Part shown: piece by piece, positions 32,609 through 41,753 of the stretch
How positions within the stretch are numbered: the first letter of the stretch is position 1
Layout: each line of letters begins with the position of its first letter
Source of the DNA: Bacteroidales bacterium
Lineage (GTDB): Bacteria; Bacteroidota; Bacteroidia; Bacteroidales; Tenuifilaceae
Reading direction: 5' to 3'
NCBI GenBank assembly: GCA_013376985.1
Contig: JACABB010000023.1
Location: 1-64,000, forward strand
DNA: 64,000 bases
Notes under the pieces: model-generated
Told to the model about the DNA's origin: nothing
Database searches by the model: none
What the model saw: only the letters and a program-made list of their open reading frames with translations
Program-made: the position numbers and the translations under genes

Positions 32609-33520
32609 ATGAGTATAAAAACTATTTTCCGAGATGCATTTCTATCTGCTATAGCTATAGTACTATTCACATCAATATCAACTGGACAAATTAAGCGTAT
32701 GGATCACGATTTAGTGGTTGGCGATTTTAAAGTTCGCACACTTCAGGATGCTCAAATGTACCTTAAGCTAAACCTCCTTTCGGGGATTGAACATCAAGAT
32801 GCCGTAAATTTAACAGGGGGCGCCGATTCTGCATGGACTCCAGTGAATGCTTATCTTGTGCAAACTCCAAATCATATAGTTTTAGTTGATGCTGGGGTTG
32901 GGAAATATCCTGGCGAGGATTCGGGGTATCTTTTGGAACAGCTCAAAAATGCAGGTGTTGATCCTTCTAAAATCGATCTTATACTCATCACCCATTTCCA
33001 TTTTGATCATATCGGCGGATTGGTTTCGCCCGATGGGAAGCGTTTATTCCCAAATGCTGTTGTTCGTGCATCGCAAACGGAGAGTGATTTTTGGATGCGC
33101 GACTCTTCGTTGATACCCAAAAATCTGCGGGTTAGAGCAGGTAAAATTAAGGCCACTCTTGCTTCGTACATTTCAGCAAACTCATACCGAACATTTCTCC
33201 CCAACGAGGATCTTGGCGATGGTATTAAGGCCTTATCTGCGTTCGGACATACTCCTGGGCATACCGTATTCTCCTTTTCATCGAAAGGGAATGAGCTTTG
33301 GTGTATTGGCGATTTAATCCATTTTGGTGCTATTCAGTTCAAGCACCCTTTGGCTGGTGTTGTATTCGATAGCGATGGACAAATGGCCATTAACTCCCGT
33401 ATTGACTTTTTTAGCCGTGCGGCTATGGCTCATATTATTCTTGCCGCTGCACATTTACCAGAGATGGTTCGTATTGAAAAGAATGGGGATACATTCGTTG
33501 CGATACCTGTTGAGAAGTAA
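32609..33520 (+). CDS. Exported metallo-beta-lactamase-fold hydrolase
   Basis: A 303-residue protein with a signal peptide (cleavage near STGQI) and an MBL fold. The zinc motif HFHFDH is in ITHFHFDHIGGL; a second His is in FGHTPGHT, an Asp in CIGDLIHFG and a late His in AAAHLPEM. The domain order is like AHL-lactonase and related hydrolases, but many exported Bacteroidota MBL proteins have unknown substrates, so no specific reaction is claimed. Its strong Shine-Dalgarno sequence stands out. It is monocistronic. Confidence 0.88.
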   Translation: MSIKTIFRDAFLSAIAIVLFTSISTGQIKRMDHDLVVGDFKVRTLQDAQMYLKLNLLSGIEHQDAVNLTGGADSAWTPVNAYLVQTPNHIVLVDAGVGKYPGEDSGYLLEQLKNAGVDPSKIDLILITHFHFDHIGGLVSPDGKRLFPNAVVRASQTESDFWMRDSSLIPKNLRVRAGKIKATLASYISANSYRTFLPNEDLGDGIKALSAFGHTPGHTVFSFSSKGNELWCIGDLIHFGAIQFKHPLAGVVFDSDGQMAINSRIDFFSRAAMAHIILAAAHLPEMVRIEKNGDTFVAIPVEK

Positions 33521-33565
33521 TTCAATTTTTTGATAAAGATTTTTTTTGATAAAAAAGATTAGCTA

Positions 33566-33662
33566 TTAACCGCAGAGTCCACAAAGAAAAAAACGCAAAG
33601 AGCGCAAGTATTTATTAACATCATTGCGAACTTTGCGAAATCTTATAATACTTTGCGGTTAA
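33566..33662. repeat. Dispersed palindromic repeat (GCAAAGTCGC family), copy 3
   Basis: TTAACCGCAGAGTCCACAAAG and TACTTTGCGGTTAA are inverted at the ends. The interior contains GCAAAGAGCGCAAG and GCGAACTTTGCGAAA, as in the copies at 6566 and 26418. Confidence 0.55.
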
Positions 33663-33731
33663 TTGACTTTAAGCCTTTACGAGAAATATTTTGATAACTT
33701 AAAGAGTTGATAGTATGATGAAAAAGCCACT

Positions 33732-34325
33732 CTATTTCTTCGGTTGCTCCTTGGGTGGATTCAAACCATATGCAACACCCTCAACAAGATGTGTGGGAAC
33801 TTCACCATAGCCGCCCTTTGATTCTCTCTTTTTAATTAGCACAATATATGCTCCCATGTTGGCGGCCTTTTTTTGGAGTCGAATGTTTGCACTTTGCTGT
33901 GCCGATTTGGCATCTCTGGCATTCTTAGATGATTGGGCATTAACCTTGCCCAGCTCATATAAACCGTTCACCTCTTCTGGGTTATCCGTTAAAACAATGG
34001 TTTTAAAATCACCTTGATCAACCATCTCAAAAGCGGGTTTATTAAACATCTCAACCCTACCCGTACTATAAAGAATCTTATTGATTTGCTTCCTGGCCAA
34101 CTCCTCCATCTTCGATTTATTTAGAGGAAAGTATGATATTTTTGAGGAAGATACTCCATGAATTTTTCCCAAAAGTTTTTTTCCACTAACAAGAATAATG
34201 GTATCCACTTTTTCTGTGCCATCCTGATTGGCATTCTGGGTCCATCCGGGGAATGTCAAAAGCATAATAAAGAGAAAAAATAAAATCTGCTTTAACCCCC
34301 TAACCCTTTTGAATAGTTGAAACAT
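33732..34325 (-). CDS. Exported protein of unknown function
   Basis: A 197-residue protein with a signal peptide (cleavage near GWTQN). Residues 35-85 (DTIILVSGKKLLGKIHGVSSSKISYFP then KQINKILYSTGRVEMF) look like the beta-rich exported domain seen in many Bacteroidota proteins that begin with 'D-x-I-x-L-x-x-G-x-x-L-x-G'. The C-terminal part has a helix LQKKAANMGAYIVLIKKR that recalls YbjQ/DUF4156-type sequences. No catalytic residues are evident. It is divergent from the MBL gene. Confidence 0.6.
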   Translation of the reverse strand: MFQLFKRVRGLKQILFFLFIMLLTFPGWTQNANQDGTEKVDTIILVSGKKLLGKIHGVSSSKISYFPLNKSKMEELARKQINKILYSTGRVEMFNKPAFEMVDQGDFKTIVLTDNPEEVNGLYELGKVNAQSSKNARDAKSAQQSANIRLQKKAANMGAYIVLIKKRESKGGYGEVPTHLVEGVAYGLNPPKEQPKK

Positions 34326-34434
34326 AATAATATGATTTTGTTATAAATATACAAAGTCAATGCCAAGCACCCATTAATCAAAATGTAAATTTAACATTAT
34401 AGGCATAACGAATCAAACAGGAAAATAGTTTCAA

Positions 34435-34773
34435 TTATTTATTTCCCTGACATAAGAAGAAAAATCCCATAGAAATTGGGAAAAGATACATTACAAGACC
34501 TATATCAATTCGTCCATTAAACGATATTACGAGCTGGTAAACCGAGAGCAAGAATATTATTAGGCCTGATATTACCGTTAATCCGGGTTTTGATAGAAAA
34601 CCTCCGACAAGCAGAAGAACTGCAAAAATTACGAATGCTAACGATACATAAAACCGAATGCTTTCAAAATTAATTGGACTTATTCTGTTAATATAACTAA
34701 GAAACAAGTATAGTGCTAGGGTTATTCGGAGTAACCACATGGCAATAACTTGTCCGTATTTGAATGGCTGCAT
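34435..34773 (-). CDS. Small four-helix membrane protein
   Basis: A 112-residue protein with four hydrophobic helices (about 8-25, 42-62, 66-84, 92-108). The pattern resembles small DoxX-like membrane proteins, but no diagnostic motif is present. It sits alone, divergent from the PlsC gene. Confidence 0.6.
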   Translation of the reverse strand: MQPFKYGQVIAMWLLRITLALYLFLSYINRISPINFESIRFYVSLAFVIFAVLLLVGGFLSKPGLTVISGLIIFLLSVYQLVISFNGRIDIGLVMYLFPISMGFFFLCQGNK

Positions 34774-34842
34774 ACTTGTTTAGTTTTTTTTGTTAACCTA
34801 TTTTTGTTGTATCTAATTTTCAAAAATAGTTAAATCATCGAT

Positions 34843-35610
34843 ATGAGAACAAATACGTTCCTCAAAATAGTTCAGATAATCTACTCCATAATAGTTTGGC
34901 TATTCCTAGTTGTCTCATGTATTCCTCTTTTTATAGTTGATTTTATTATCTGGCTTTTAACTTTTTGGTGGGATAAAAGAACATGGATTTTACACAGGTA
35001 TTCTATTTTCTGGGCATTAATATATATTTGGCTAAATCCGCTGTGGAAAATAGATGTCAAAGGACGTAAGAATATCAAGAAAAAGAAAACGTATGTGATT
35101 ATTTCCAATCATCAAAGCGCACTGGACATAGTGGTTCTCTATGGTTTACAAACCCATTTTAAATGGATAGCAAAGCGTGAACTTTTTAAAGTTCCAATCG
35201 TTGGCTGGAATTTAAGACTTAACCATCATGTTCCGATTAATCGTAATAACCCTAAAAGTGCTCTTGAGATGATGCAAAAAGCCGTTAACCATTTGAATCA
35301 GGGGAGTTCAATACTCGTTTTCCCAGAGGGAACACGCTCGGAGGATGGAACTATTAAGCGATTTAAGGATGGTGCCTTTATAATAGCAAAAAAAGCAGAA
35401 GTAGCTATTTTGCCTGTAGTTATTAACGGCACACTAGAAACACTTCCCAAAAGTGGTATGGTTGGAGGTCGTCAAACTTTTGTAATACGGGTATTACCAG
35501 AAATCCCTTACGATTCATTTAAGGATAAAAGTCTTACTGATATCTCGAAAGAGATGCATCAGCTGCTTACAGAGGAGCATAAGAAGATAGCCCCGAAGTA
35601 TTATAGCTAA
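34843..35610 (+). CDS. 1-acyl-sn-glycerol-3-phosphate acyltransferase (PlsC-like)
   Basis: Adds the second acyl chain to lysophosphatidate in phospholipid synthesis. The 255-residue protein has N-terminal membrane helices (10-40), the catalytic HX4D motif NHQSALD, the glycerol-phosphate motif FPEGTRSEDGTIKRFKDGAF and the VINGTLETLPKSG block. These are the four LPLAT motifs of PlsC. It is a monocistronic gene with a repeat element after it. Another acyltransferase of a different subtype is at 37.1 kb. Confidence 0.92.
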   Translation: MRTNTFLKIVQIIYSIIVWLFLVVSCIPLFIVDFIIWLLTFWWDKRTWILHRYSIFWALIYIWLNPLWKIDVKGRKNIKKKKTYVIISNHQSALDIVVLYGLQTHFKWIAKRELFKVPIVGWNLRLNHHVPINRNNPKSALEMMQKAVNHLNQGSSILVFPEGTRSEDGTIKRFKDGAFIIAKKAEVAILPVVINGTLETLPKSGMVGGRQTFVIRVLPEIPYDSFKDKSLTDISKEMHQLLTEEHKKIAPKYYS

Positions 35611-35763
35611 CCGTAGTTGCTAGTCACTGGTTGCAAGTTTCTAATTTTGTGGTTTACAGTACTTCATTCTTTTTGCATTTAATTTTAGTTATAACGATGA
35701 AATTTTGCATCAATAATAATATCAAACAAATAACAAGATATCAGTAACTAGTAACTTGAGCTA
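35608..35763. repeat. Dispersed palindromic spacer element, copy 2 (TAGTTGCTGGTTAC family)
   Basis: TAGTTGCTAGTCACTGGTTGC at the left and AGTAACTAGTAACTTGAG at the right flank an interior with TTTACAGTACTT, TTTTTGCATTTAATTTT and AACAAATAACAAGA, matching 4409-4544. Confidence 0.6.
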
Positions 35764-35900
35764 ACTAGATAAACCTATCACTCTAATCTTTTTTATTATT
35801 CCCTATCACAAAGTTTTTACAACCTTTTTTGCCTTCTGTTGTTAAAAGTATCGGCACGAAAAAAATTGCTTTTAACTACAAACCTTTTAAATTGATAGGA

Positions 35901-36812
35901 ATGTTTAACAAGATGATTGCAGCAATGCTGCCCTATTTCCCTAAAAAACTAATCTGGATTTTTTCGAAGCGATATATCGCTGGTGAGAGTGTTGAAGATG
36001 CAATTAGAGCATCTAAGGAGCTGAATGCTCAAGGAATTAAAGTTACCATTGATATCCTTGGCGAATTCATAAAAACCCTTGATGAGGCTCAAAGGAATAA
36101 GGTTGAGTATATTGAGCTAATAGATAAAATTCAGAAGGAGAATATTGATGGAAATTACTCATTAAAGCCAACCATGTTCGGATTGCTCTTGGACAAAGAG
36201 GTTTGCTACAATCATATCCGCGAGATTGTTGCAAAAGCCGCATCGTATGGCAATTTTATTAGGGTCGATATGGAGGACTCTCCTTGCACCGATATGGAGA
36301 TAGAACTTTATCGTAGGCTGAAAGCCGAATTTCCGAGAAATGTTGGGTTGGTTGTACAGGCATATCTCAAACGCACTTTGCCCGATCTGCAGAACTTAAT
36401 GGACATTCATACTAAAGAAATTCCCCTCAACTACCGATTATGCAAAGGCATATACGTTGAACCTGCTGCAATAGCATATAAGAAGTATGAGGAGGTGAAT
36501 GAGCATTACCTCGAGGATCTTGAGTTTATGTTTAAGAATGGCGTTTACCCAGGAATTGCAACGCATGATAAACCGTTGATAGATGGTGCATATAAACTCA
36601 TCGAAAAGTATAATGTTCCAAAAAACATGTATGAATTCCAGATGCTCTATGGTGTAACCCCAGAATTACGAAAATCAATAGTAAGCAAAGGGCATACAAT
36701 GCGAGTATACGTTCCATTCGGCAAACAATGGTTTGGCTACTCAACACGTCGCTTAAAGGAGAATCCAAAAATGGCAAGCCTCATAATAAAAGCATTGTTT
36801 TTTAGAGGATAA
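35901..36812 (+). CDS. Proline dehydrogenase
   Basis: An FAD-dependent enzyme that oxidises proline to pyrroline-5-carboxylate. I place the start at ATG 35901, preceded by ATAGGA, giving 303 residues, the usual size of free-standing PRODH. The frame is open upstream to a TTG at 35829 without protein-like sequence. Motifs include FIRVDMEDSPCTDMEIE, GLVVQAYLKRTLPDL, YRLCKGIYVEPAA, GIATHD and EFQMLYGVTPELR, with the C-terminal YVPFGKQWFGYSTRRLKENP. The P5C dehydrogenase partner is not adjacent. A strong terminator follows. Confidence 0.92.
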   Translation: MFNKMIAAMLPYFPKKLIWIFSKRYIAGESVEDAIRASKELNAQGIKVTIDILGEFIKTLDEAQRNKVEYIELIDKIQKENIDGNYSLKPTMFGLLLDKEVCYNHIREIVAKAASYGNFIRVDMEDSPCTDMEIELYRRLKAEFPRNVGLVVQAYLKRTLPDLQNLMDIHTKEIPLNYRLCKGIYVEPAAIAYKKYEEVNEHYLEDLEFMFKNGVYPGIATHDKPLIDGAYKLIEKYNVPKNMYEFQMLYGVTPELRKSIVSKGHTMRVYVPFGKQWFGYSTRRLKENPKMASLIIKALFFRG

Positions 36813-36818
36813 AATAAG

Positions 36819-36847
36819 AAAGAGACTTTGACGGAAGTCTCTTTTTT
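36819..36847 (+). terminator. Intrinsic terminator after proline dehydrogenase
   Basis: AAAGAGACTT / AAGTCTCTTT with a 6-nt loop and a T run, 7 nt past the stop codon. Confidence 0.85.
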
Positions 36848-36869
36848 ATTTTGGAATGATATTGTTTTT

Positions 36870-37084
36870 ATATGATTGTCCGTAATAATACCTAATGAAG
36901 AATAAATGATCCGAATTGTCATTCCTGCAAATGCAGGAATCCAGTTCTTTATAATAGAGATTCCGGGACTTCGCCCGGAACCGAGTTTACGAACCGAACG
37001 TAGTGTGTTCAACGGAGTTAGTTCGGCGGAGCCAATGACAATGGGTTGTGTTTTGCTTATAGGTATTATAACGGATATGAATAT
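36870..37084. mobile_element. MITE-like element with REP-type core, copy 2
   Basis: The ends are inverted with mismatches: ATATGATTGTCCGTAATAATACC at the left (split as ATATGATTGTCC + GTAATAATACC) and its near-complement ending ATAACGGATATGAATAT. The core holds GTCATTCCTGC / GCAGGAAT and CCGGGACTTCGCCCGG palindromes, as in the element inside the DUF1016 gene (18982-19135). Target duplication is unclear. It ends 4 bp from the stop codon of the next gene. Confidence 0.7.
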
Positions 37085-37088
37085 ATTT

Positions 37089-38435
37089 TTATATTGATGG
37101 TGATATCGTATTGTAAATTGAATTATTAAGTTGAATTAACTTTTCTGCTTTTTCGGTATTTCTAAATTTACAAATAACCCATTTAATATCTTCAAAAGAC
37201 TTTAAAGCATATTTACGCCAATGATAAGCAATAATTGCTCCCAAAATCAAACTCAATAAGTAGTAAAGTGAATAAATCCCATTACCAGAAATAGCCCAAA
37301 ATACCAGAGTTTGAATTATAAACATTATTGGGAAAATAAACATTCCCACCACAAGCCGAATAGAGCTGATAAACTGAACATCTTTAATTTTATTACTGGC
37401 TTTTTTAGTAACAGCAATTGGGATTATATTATTTACAAACCCATAAACAAATAGAGGAAGAGTGATTAAGAGTACTGGAAGTTTTATCAGCAAACCCCAA
37501 AGTTTAAGACCCTTTGCCTGAATCGAATTCGATGACAAACCTGTTTCAGAAATCAGCTTTGAGCAGGATCTAACTTCGTCCATTAGACTTTGAAATTGCC
37601 CCGGACTATTTGTTTTGATTTTATCAACGGCAGCAATCATTTTTTTGTCTACCTCAAACCGAGAGTTTTGGTGTTTAGGCAGCTTTTTCGCTTTGATGTA
37701 TGCTGGAGTAAATATTTCTCTGAGCATCTCATACTCGTCATAGTATGCTTCGTCATCAATCTGAATCATCTCAGCCTTCATGCCAACTTCAAGTTCCTCA
37801 ATAAGGGCATTATAGGCTAAAGCAGTGTTTTGGCGATATAAATCAAGATATTTGCTAATATCAATGGGTTTACCAAAACGAATAAGCATTTTACTCCTAA
37901 AATTAACGTAGTTGCTATAATTAAGGCCAACAGGAATTATATGAATATTCAATTTACCCTCACAAGCATCCTCTGCCTGAAATGCAATCCGGGCAATCCC
38001 CTTCTTTAGCGGACGAAGTCTACGTTGTCCAAAGTGGTTGCCTTCGGGAAGAATGCCTATACCTCTGTGGATTCTTAGAACGTCCAATGTTTTTCTAAAG
38101 ACATCATCGTTTAGCTGGAGGTTCTGATATCCATCACGAATTCGATAAACCGGCAATATTTTCAGGAAAGTCAGAATTTTCCTTAAAGTTGATGTTTTAA
38201 ACACATCGGCCCTTGCCAAATAAACGAGTTGCCATCTCCGGGCGCTAAGCACTGCTAACGCATCAATTAACGAATTTTGATGATTAGCGGCAAATATCAA
38301 ACTTTTATCAAATGGAATATCCTTAATACCTACAACAGTTGTATTAAAGTAGATTTTGAAAAAAAAATCGTGATACGATTTCAACAGGTGATAACCAAGT
38401 GACCATTGCTCAATTCTCTCTCTATCTGTAGGCAT
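37089..38435 (-). CDS. PlsC-domain acyltransferase with C-terminal membrane helices
   Basis: A 448-residue protein. The LPLAT domain (about 25-220) carries ANHQNSLIDAL, an HX5D version of the catalytic motif that is usual in the GPAT-like subgroup, and LPEGNHFGQRRLRPLKKGIARIAFQ. A helical linker (220-300) precedes three or four membrane helices (about 305-420). This arrangement is common in Bacteroidota for a glycerol-3-phosphate or related acyltransferase. GpsA would supply the glycerol phosphate. The exact acceptor is unproven. A MITE lies just after its stop codon. Confidence 0.82.
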   Translation of the reverse strand: MPTDRERIEQWSLGYHLLKSYHDFFFKIYFNTTVVGIKDIPFDKSLIFAANHQNSLIDALAVLSARRWQLVYLARADVFKTSTLRKILTFLKILPVYRIRDGYQNLQLNDDVFRKTLDVLRIHRGIGILPEGNHFGQRRLRPLKKGIARIAFQAEDACEGKLNIHIIPVGLNYSNYVNFRSKMLIRFGKPIDISKYLDLYRQNTALAYNALIEELEVGMKAEMIQIDDEAYYDEYEMLREIFTPAYIKAKKLPKHQNSRFEVDKKMIAAVDKIKTNSPGQFQSLMDEVRSCSKLISETGLSSNSIQAKGLKLWGLLIKLPVLLITLPLFVYGFVNNIIPIAVTKKASNKIKDVQFISSIRLVVGMFIFPIMFIIQTLVFWAISGNGIYSLYYLLSLILGAIIAYHWRKYALKSFEDIKWVICKFRNTEKAEKLIQLNNSIYNTISPSI

Positions 38436-38632
38436 AGTAAAATAAAATCAATGAATACATTATTAAATCAGCGATTGTAAAAATGATTATTTCTTTTCAA
38501 TTTGCCAAACCATCATCCAGAATCAACTTTCCCTAATTTATTTCTAATCTTACTAATCTTTTTAATCATTCATTTGTTGTTTAAACGGTAATATTAGCGT
38601 AATCCTTTAGCCCATGGTATTTATAAAAACCT

Positions 38633-38640
38633 TATTTTTG
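38633..38640 (+). promoter_or_regulatory. Putative -7 box of the cyd operon
   Basis: TATTTTTG matches TAnnTTTG. Transcription from it would begin close to the start of the leader hairpin at 38646, about 150 nt before the DUF4492 gene. Confidence 0.5.
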
Positions 38641-38645
38641 ATAGT

Positions 38646-38705
38646 ATGAAATGTTCATGTTGACAAAGAACACCAAGCACAATGATCAAAACATGAACAT
38701 TCTAT
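38646..38705 (+). ncRNA. Conserved leader hairpin, copy C (upstream of cyd operon)
   Basis: A 60-nt unit with a perfect 12-bp stem AATGTTCATGTT / AACATGAACATT (38650-38661 and 38690-38701) and a 28-nt loop. It matches copy A at 38 of 60 positions by eye, and all four bases that differ in the stem (TGTT for CACC) are matched by compensating changes (AACA for GGTG). No T run follows, so it is not a simple terminator. The rest of the spacer 38436-38798 shows nothing definite. Confidence 0.5.
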
Positions 38706-38798
38706 CTGAGCCTTGGTGATTAATATTATTCGAAGAAAAATGACAACTAATTATATATTAATTATTTATGAAATTTCATTCAGATAAATAATGGAAAG

Positions 38799-39017
38799 AT
38801 GCCGAACAATCCGATTAAATCTATAATTCAATTTTATTATGATGGTTTTAAAAGCATGACCATTGGTAAGACCCTTTGGACAATCATAATCATAAAACTC
38901 TTCATAATGTTTTTTATCCTCAAACTTTTCTTTTTTCCTGATTTGCTAAAAAAGAATTTTAAAAACGATTCCGAAAGAAGTCGACATGTGCTCGAACAAT
39001 TAACGAATAAAAAATAG
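38799..39017 (+). CDS. DUF4492 small membrane protein of the cyd operon
   Basis: A 72-residue protein with one membrane helix (about 23-48: LWTIIIIKLFIMFFILKLFFF) and the family's YYDGFKSMTIGKTLW segment. DUF4492 genes regularly precede cydA in Bacteroidota and some Campylobacterota, suggesting a role in assembly or stability of cytochrome bd. Here the gene is 9 nt upstream of cydA on the same strand. The reaction, if any, is unknown. Confidence 0.85.
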   Translation: MPNNPIKSIIQFYYDGFKSMTIGKTLWTIIIIKLFIMFFILKLFFFPDLLKKNFKNDSERSRHVLEQLTNKK

Positions 39018-39026
39018 AAGCCATAT

Positions 39027-40592
39027 ATGATTGATAGTTTGGATATTTCGGTAGTCAGCTGGTCAAAAGCCCAGTTTGCGCTCACAGCCATGTATCATTG
39101 GATATTCGTACCACTAACTCTTGGACTGGCATTTATAATTGCCTTCATGGAGACCCTATACGTCAAAACTGGAGACGAGGAGTGGAAAAAGATTACAAAA
39201 TACTGGATGACACTCTTTGGGATAAACTTTGCTATTGGGATTGCAACGGGTATAATCCTTGAGTTTGAGTTTGGAACTAACTGGAGCAACTACTCGTGGT
39301 TTGTAGGTGATATTTTTGGTGCCCCCCTTGCCATTGAGGGTATCATGGCATTTTTCATGGAAACTACTTTTATAGCAGTGATGTTCTTTGGTTGGAATAA
39401 GGTTAGTAAGAGGTTTCACTTGATTTCGACATGGCTTGTTGCGATTGGTGCAAACCTTTCCGCCCTCTGGATTTTGGTTGCCAATGCATGGATGCAATAC
39501 CCTGCAGGTATGCACTTTAATCCCGACACGGTGAGAAATGAGATGGTTAATTTCTGGGAGGTTTTATTCTCACCAGTGGCAGTGAATAAGTTTCTACACA
39601 CCATTACATCAAGCTTTTTACTTGCATCGGTTTTTGTAATTGGAATAAGCGCATGGTATATGCTAAAAGGGCGACACATTCTTTTAGCAAAACGAAGTAT
39701 TATAATTGCATCGGTTTTTGGACTTATTTCATCAGTATTTGTAGGATTTACTGGCGATGGTTCGGCCATAGAGGTTGCCCACAAGCAACCCATGAAACTT
39801 GCAGCAATGGAGGGGCTTTACAAAGGAAGCGAAGGGGTGGGATTGATTGCAATTGGGATGCCCACACCGGGTAAGGTTTATAACGATAATAAAGATCCTT
39901 ATATTTTTAAAATTCAAATCCCAAAGATGCTTTCAATTCTCGGATACCACGATAAGGATGCCTTTGTACCCGGTATTACAGATATAATTGATGGTGGCTA
40001 TACTTATAAAAACAAGAATGGCGAAGAGGTTGTTGCGCCTTCCACCGCTCAAAAAATTGAGAAAGGAAAGTTAGCCATTCAAGCTCTTGCCGACTATACA
40101 ACTTCATCGGCAGAGGGAAACAAGGAGATGATGGCTTACCACAAGAATATTCTTAACGAAAATTTTGAGTATTTTGGATATGGCTACCTTAAAGACCCTG
40201 CTAGTACTATTCCAAATGTCCCTCTGGTTTTTTACAGCTTTAGAGTGATGGTTGGATTAGGATTACTATTTATCGTCTTTTTCGGGTTGATTTTATTTTT
40301 GGTTCTCGAAAAGAATCTTGAGCAAAAACGATGGTTACTAAAAACTTCAATCTTTATGATACCCCTAGCCTACCTTGCCAGTCAAGCAGGCTGGATTGTT
40401 GCTGAGGTTGGTCGTCAACCCTGGGTTATACAGGATATTCTTCCAACCTCTGCCGCAGTGTCGAATATTGGAGTTGGAGCGGTACAGGTAACATTCTTCC
40501 TTTTCTTTATAATTTTTACAATTCTACTTATAGCGGAGCTGAAAATTATGTTTAAACAAATTAAACTTGGACCAAAAGAGGGAGGAAATTAG
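39027..40592 (+). CDS. cydA: Cytochrome bd ubiquinol oxidase subunit I
   Basis: The quinol-oxidising subunit of the bd-type terminal oxidase, which reduces O2 with high affinity. The 521-residue protein has about nine membrane helices. It contains the N-terminal heme ligand His in LTAMYHWIFVPLTLG, the HTITSSFLLASVFV helix with a second heme ligand, the periplasmic Q-loop region (about 255-385) and GWIVAEVGRQPWVIQ near the C-terminus. It is followed 2 nt later by cydB. The presence of this oxidase fits life at low oxygen. Confidence 0.97.
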   Translation: MIDSLDISVVSWSKAQFALTAMYHWIFVPLTLGLAFIIAFMETLYVKTGDEEWKKITKYWMTLFGINFAIGIATGIILEFEFGTNWSNYSWFVGDIFGAPLAIEGIMAFFMETTFIAVMFFGWNKVSKRFHLISTWLVAIGANLSALWILVANAWMQYPAGMHFNPDTVRNEMVNFWEVLFSPVAVNKFLHTITSSFLLASVFVIGISAWYMLKGRHILLAKRSIIIASVFGLISSVFVGFTGDGSAIEVAHKQPMKLAAMEGLYKGSEGVGLIAIGMPTPGKVYNDNKDPYIFKIQIPKMLSILGYHDKDAFVPGITDIIDGGYTYKNKNGEEVVAPSTAQKIEKGKLAIQALADYTTSSAEGNKEMMAYHKNILNENFEYFGYGYLKDPASTIPNVPLVFYSFRVMVGLGLLFIVFFGLILFLVLEKNLEQKRWLLKTSIFMIPLAYLASQAGWIVAEVGRQPWVIQDILPTSAAVSNIGVGAVQVTFFLFFIIFTILLIAELKIMFKQIKLGPKEGGN

Positions 40593-40594
40593 TC

Positions 40595-41746
40595 ATGATA
40601 GATAGCACATACATCATATTACAGCATTATTGGTGGTTTATAGTTTCTCTACTTGGGGCATTGCTCGTATTTCTACTTTTTGTTCAGGGAGGACAAACGT
40701 TGATTTACATTCTTGGTAAAAACGAATCGGAACGAACAATTCTGGTAAATGCACTTGGACGTAAATGGGAATTTACTTTTACAACGCTTGTAACCTTTGG
40801 TGGTGCGTTTTTTGCATCGTTCCCGCTATTCTATTCCACGAGTTTTGGTGGTGCCTACTGGGTTTGGATTGCAATACTTTTCTGTTTTATAATTCAGGCT
40901 GTCTCGTATGAGTATCGTTCAAAACCTAATAATTTCTTAGGACAACGCACTTTTGAAGTATTCCTTTTCGTCAACGGCTTGCTTGGAACTATTTTGTTAG
41001 GAACCGCTGTGGCAACATTCTTTACGGGTTCTTTATTCTCTGTCACAAAGATGAATTTAACAAATATTGGTAATCCCGTAATCTCATCGTGGCAAACTCC
41101 ATGGCATGGTTTAGAGGCAGCACTAAATGTTCATAACCTATCGCTTGGATTGGCTGTTTTCTTTCTTGCGAGAGTTTTAGCAATTCTATATTTTATGAAT
41201 AGTGTTAGTAATGAGAATATTTTTTCAAGAGCAAAAAAGCAATTACTAATCAACTCAATTCCTTTCCTAGTATTCTTTTTAACCTTTGTTATTTGGTTAG
41301 TTCTTCGCGATGGGTTTGCTGTTAATCCAACAACCGGGAATGTTTCTATGGAATCATTCAAATATCTTCACAATTTATTAGCAATGCCAATAGTTTTGGC
41401 ACTTTTCCTTGCTGGGGTTTTACTTGTACTTTGGGGAATTTTCAAATCATTGATAACCGATTACACTAAAGGTGTTTGGTTCTCGGGCATTGGAACGGTT
41501 CTTACTGTTTTAGGGTTATTTCTTGTAGCAGGTTATAATAATACGGCTTACTACCCATCAACATTCAATTTGCAGAGTTCACTTACTATTTACAACAGCT
41601 CCTCAAGTAAGTTTACCCTAACGGTAATGAGTTTTGTTTCGTTGCTTGTTCCGTTTGTAGTGGCCTACATATGGCATACATGGAGGTTAATCAATGGTAA
41701 AAAGATTGATGCTGATGAGATGAAAAACGAAGGACATGTTTATTAA
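40595..41746 (+). CDS. cydB: Cytochrome bd ubiquinol oxidase subunit II
   Basis: Partner of CydA. The 383-residue protein has about nine membrane helices. It starts WWFIVSLLGALLVFLLFVQGGQT and contains NALGRKWEFTFTTLVTFGGAFFASFPLFYS and the middle WHGLEAALNVHNLSLGLAVFF segment. It begins 2 nt after cydA, with GGGAGGAAA overlapping the end of cydA as a ribosome-binding site. The stop codon is 8 bp from a MITE-like element. Confidence 0.96.
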   Translation: MIDSTYIILQHYWWFIVSLLGALLVFLLFVQGGQTLIYILGKNESERTILVNALGRKWEFTFTTLVTFGGAFFASFPLFYSTSFGGAYWVWIAILFCFIIQAVSYEYRSKPNNFLGQRTFEVFLFVNGLLGTILLGTAVATFFTGSLFSVTKMNLTNIGNPVISSWQTPWHGLEAALNVHNLSLGLAVFFLARVLAILYFMNSVSNENIFSRAKKQLLINSIPFLVFFLTFVIWLVLRDGFAVNPTTGNVSMESFKYLHNLLAMPIVLALFLAGVLLVLWGIFKSLITDYTKGVWFSGIGTVLTVLGLFLVAGYNNTAYYPSTFNLQSSLTIYNSSSSKFTLTVMSFVSLLVPFVVAYIWHTWRLINGKKIDADEMKNEGHVY

Positions 41747-41753
41747 TGAAATG

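Noticed and set aside
35829-35900. TTG start for proline dehydrogenase
   Set aside because: The 24 extra residues do not resemble the family, and the ATG at 35901 gives the usual length.
38646-38705. Leader hairpin read as a simple terminator
   Set aside because: No T run follows, it lies just after a promoter and not after a gene, and similar units exist before two other genes.
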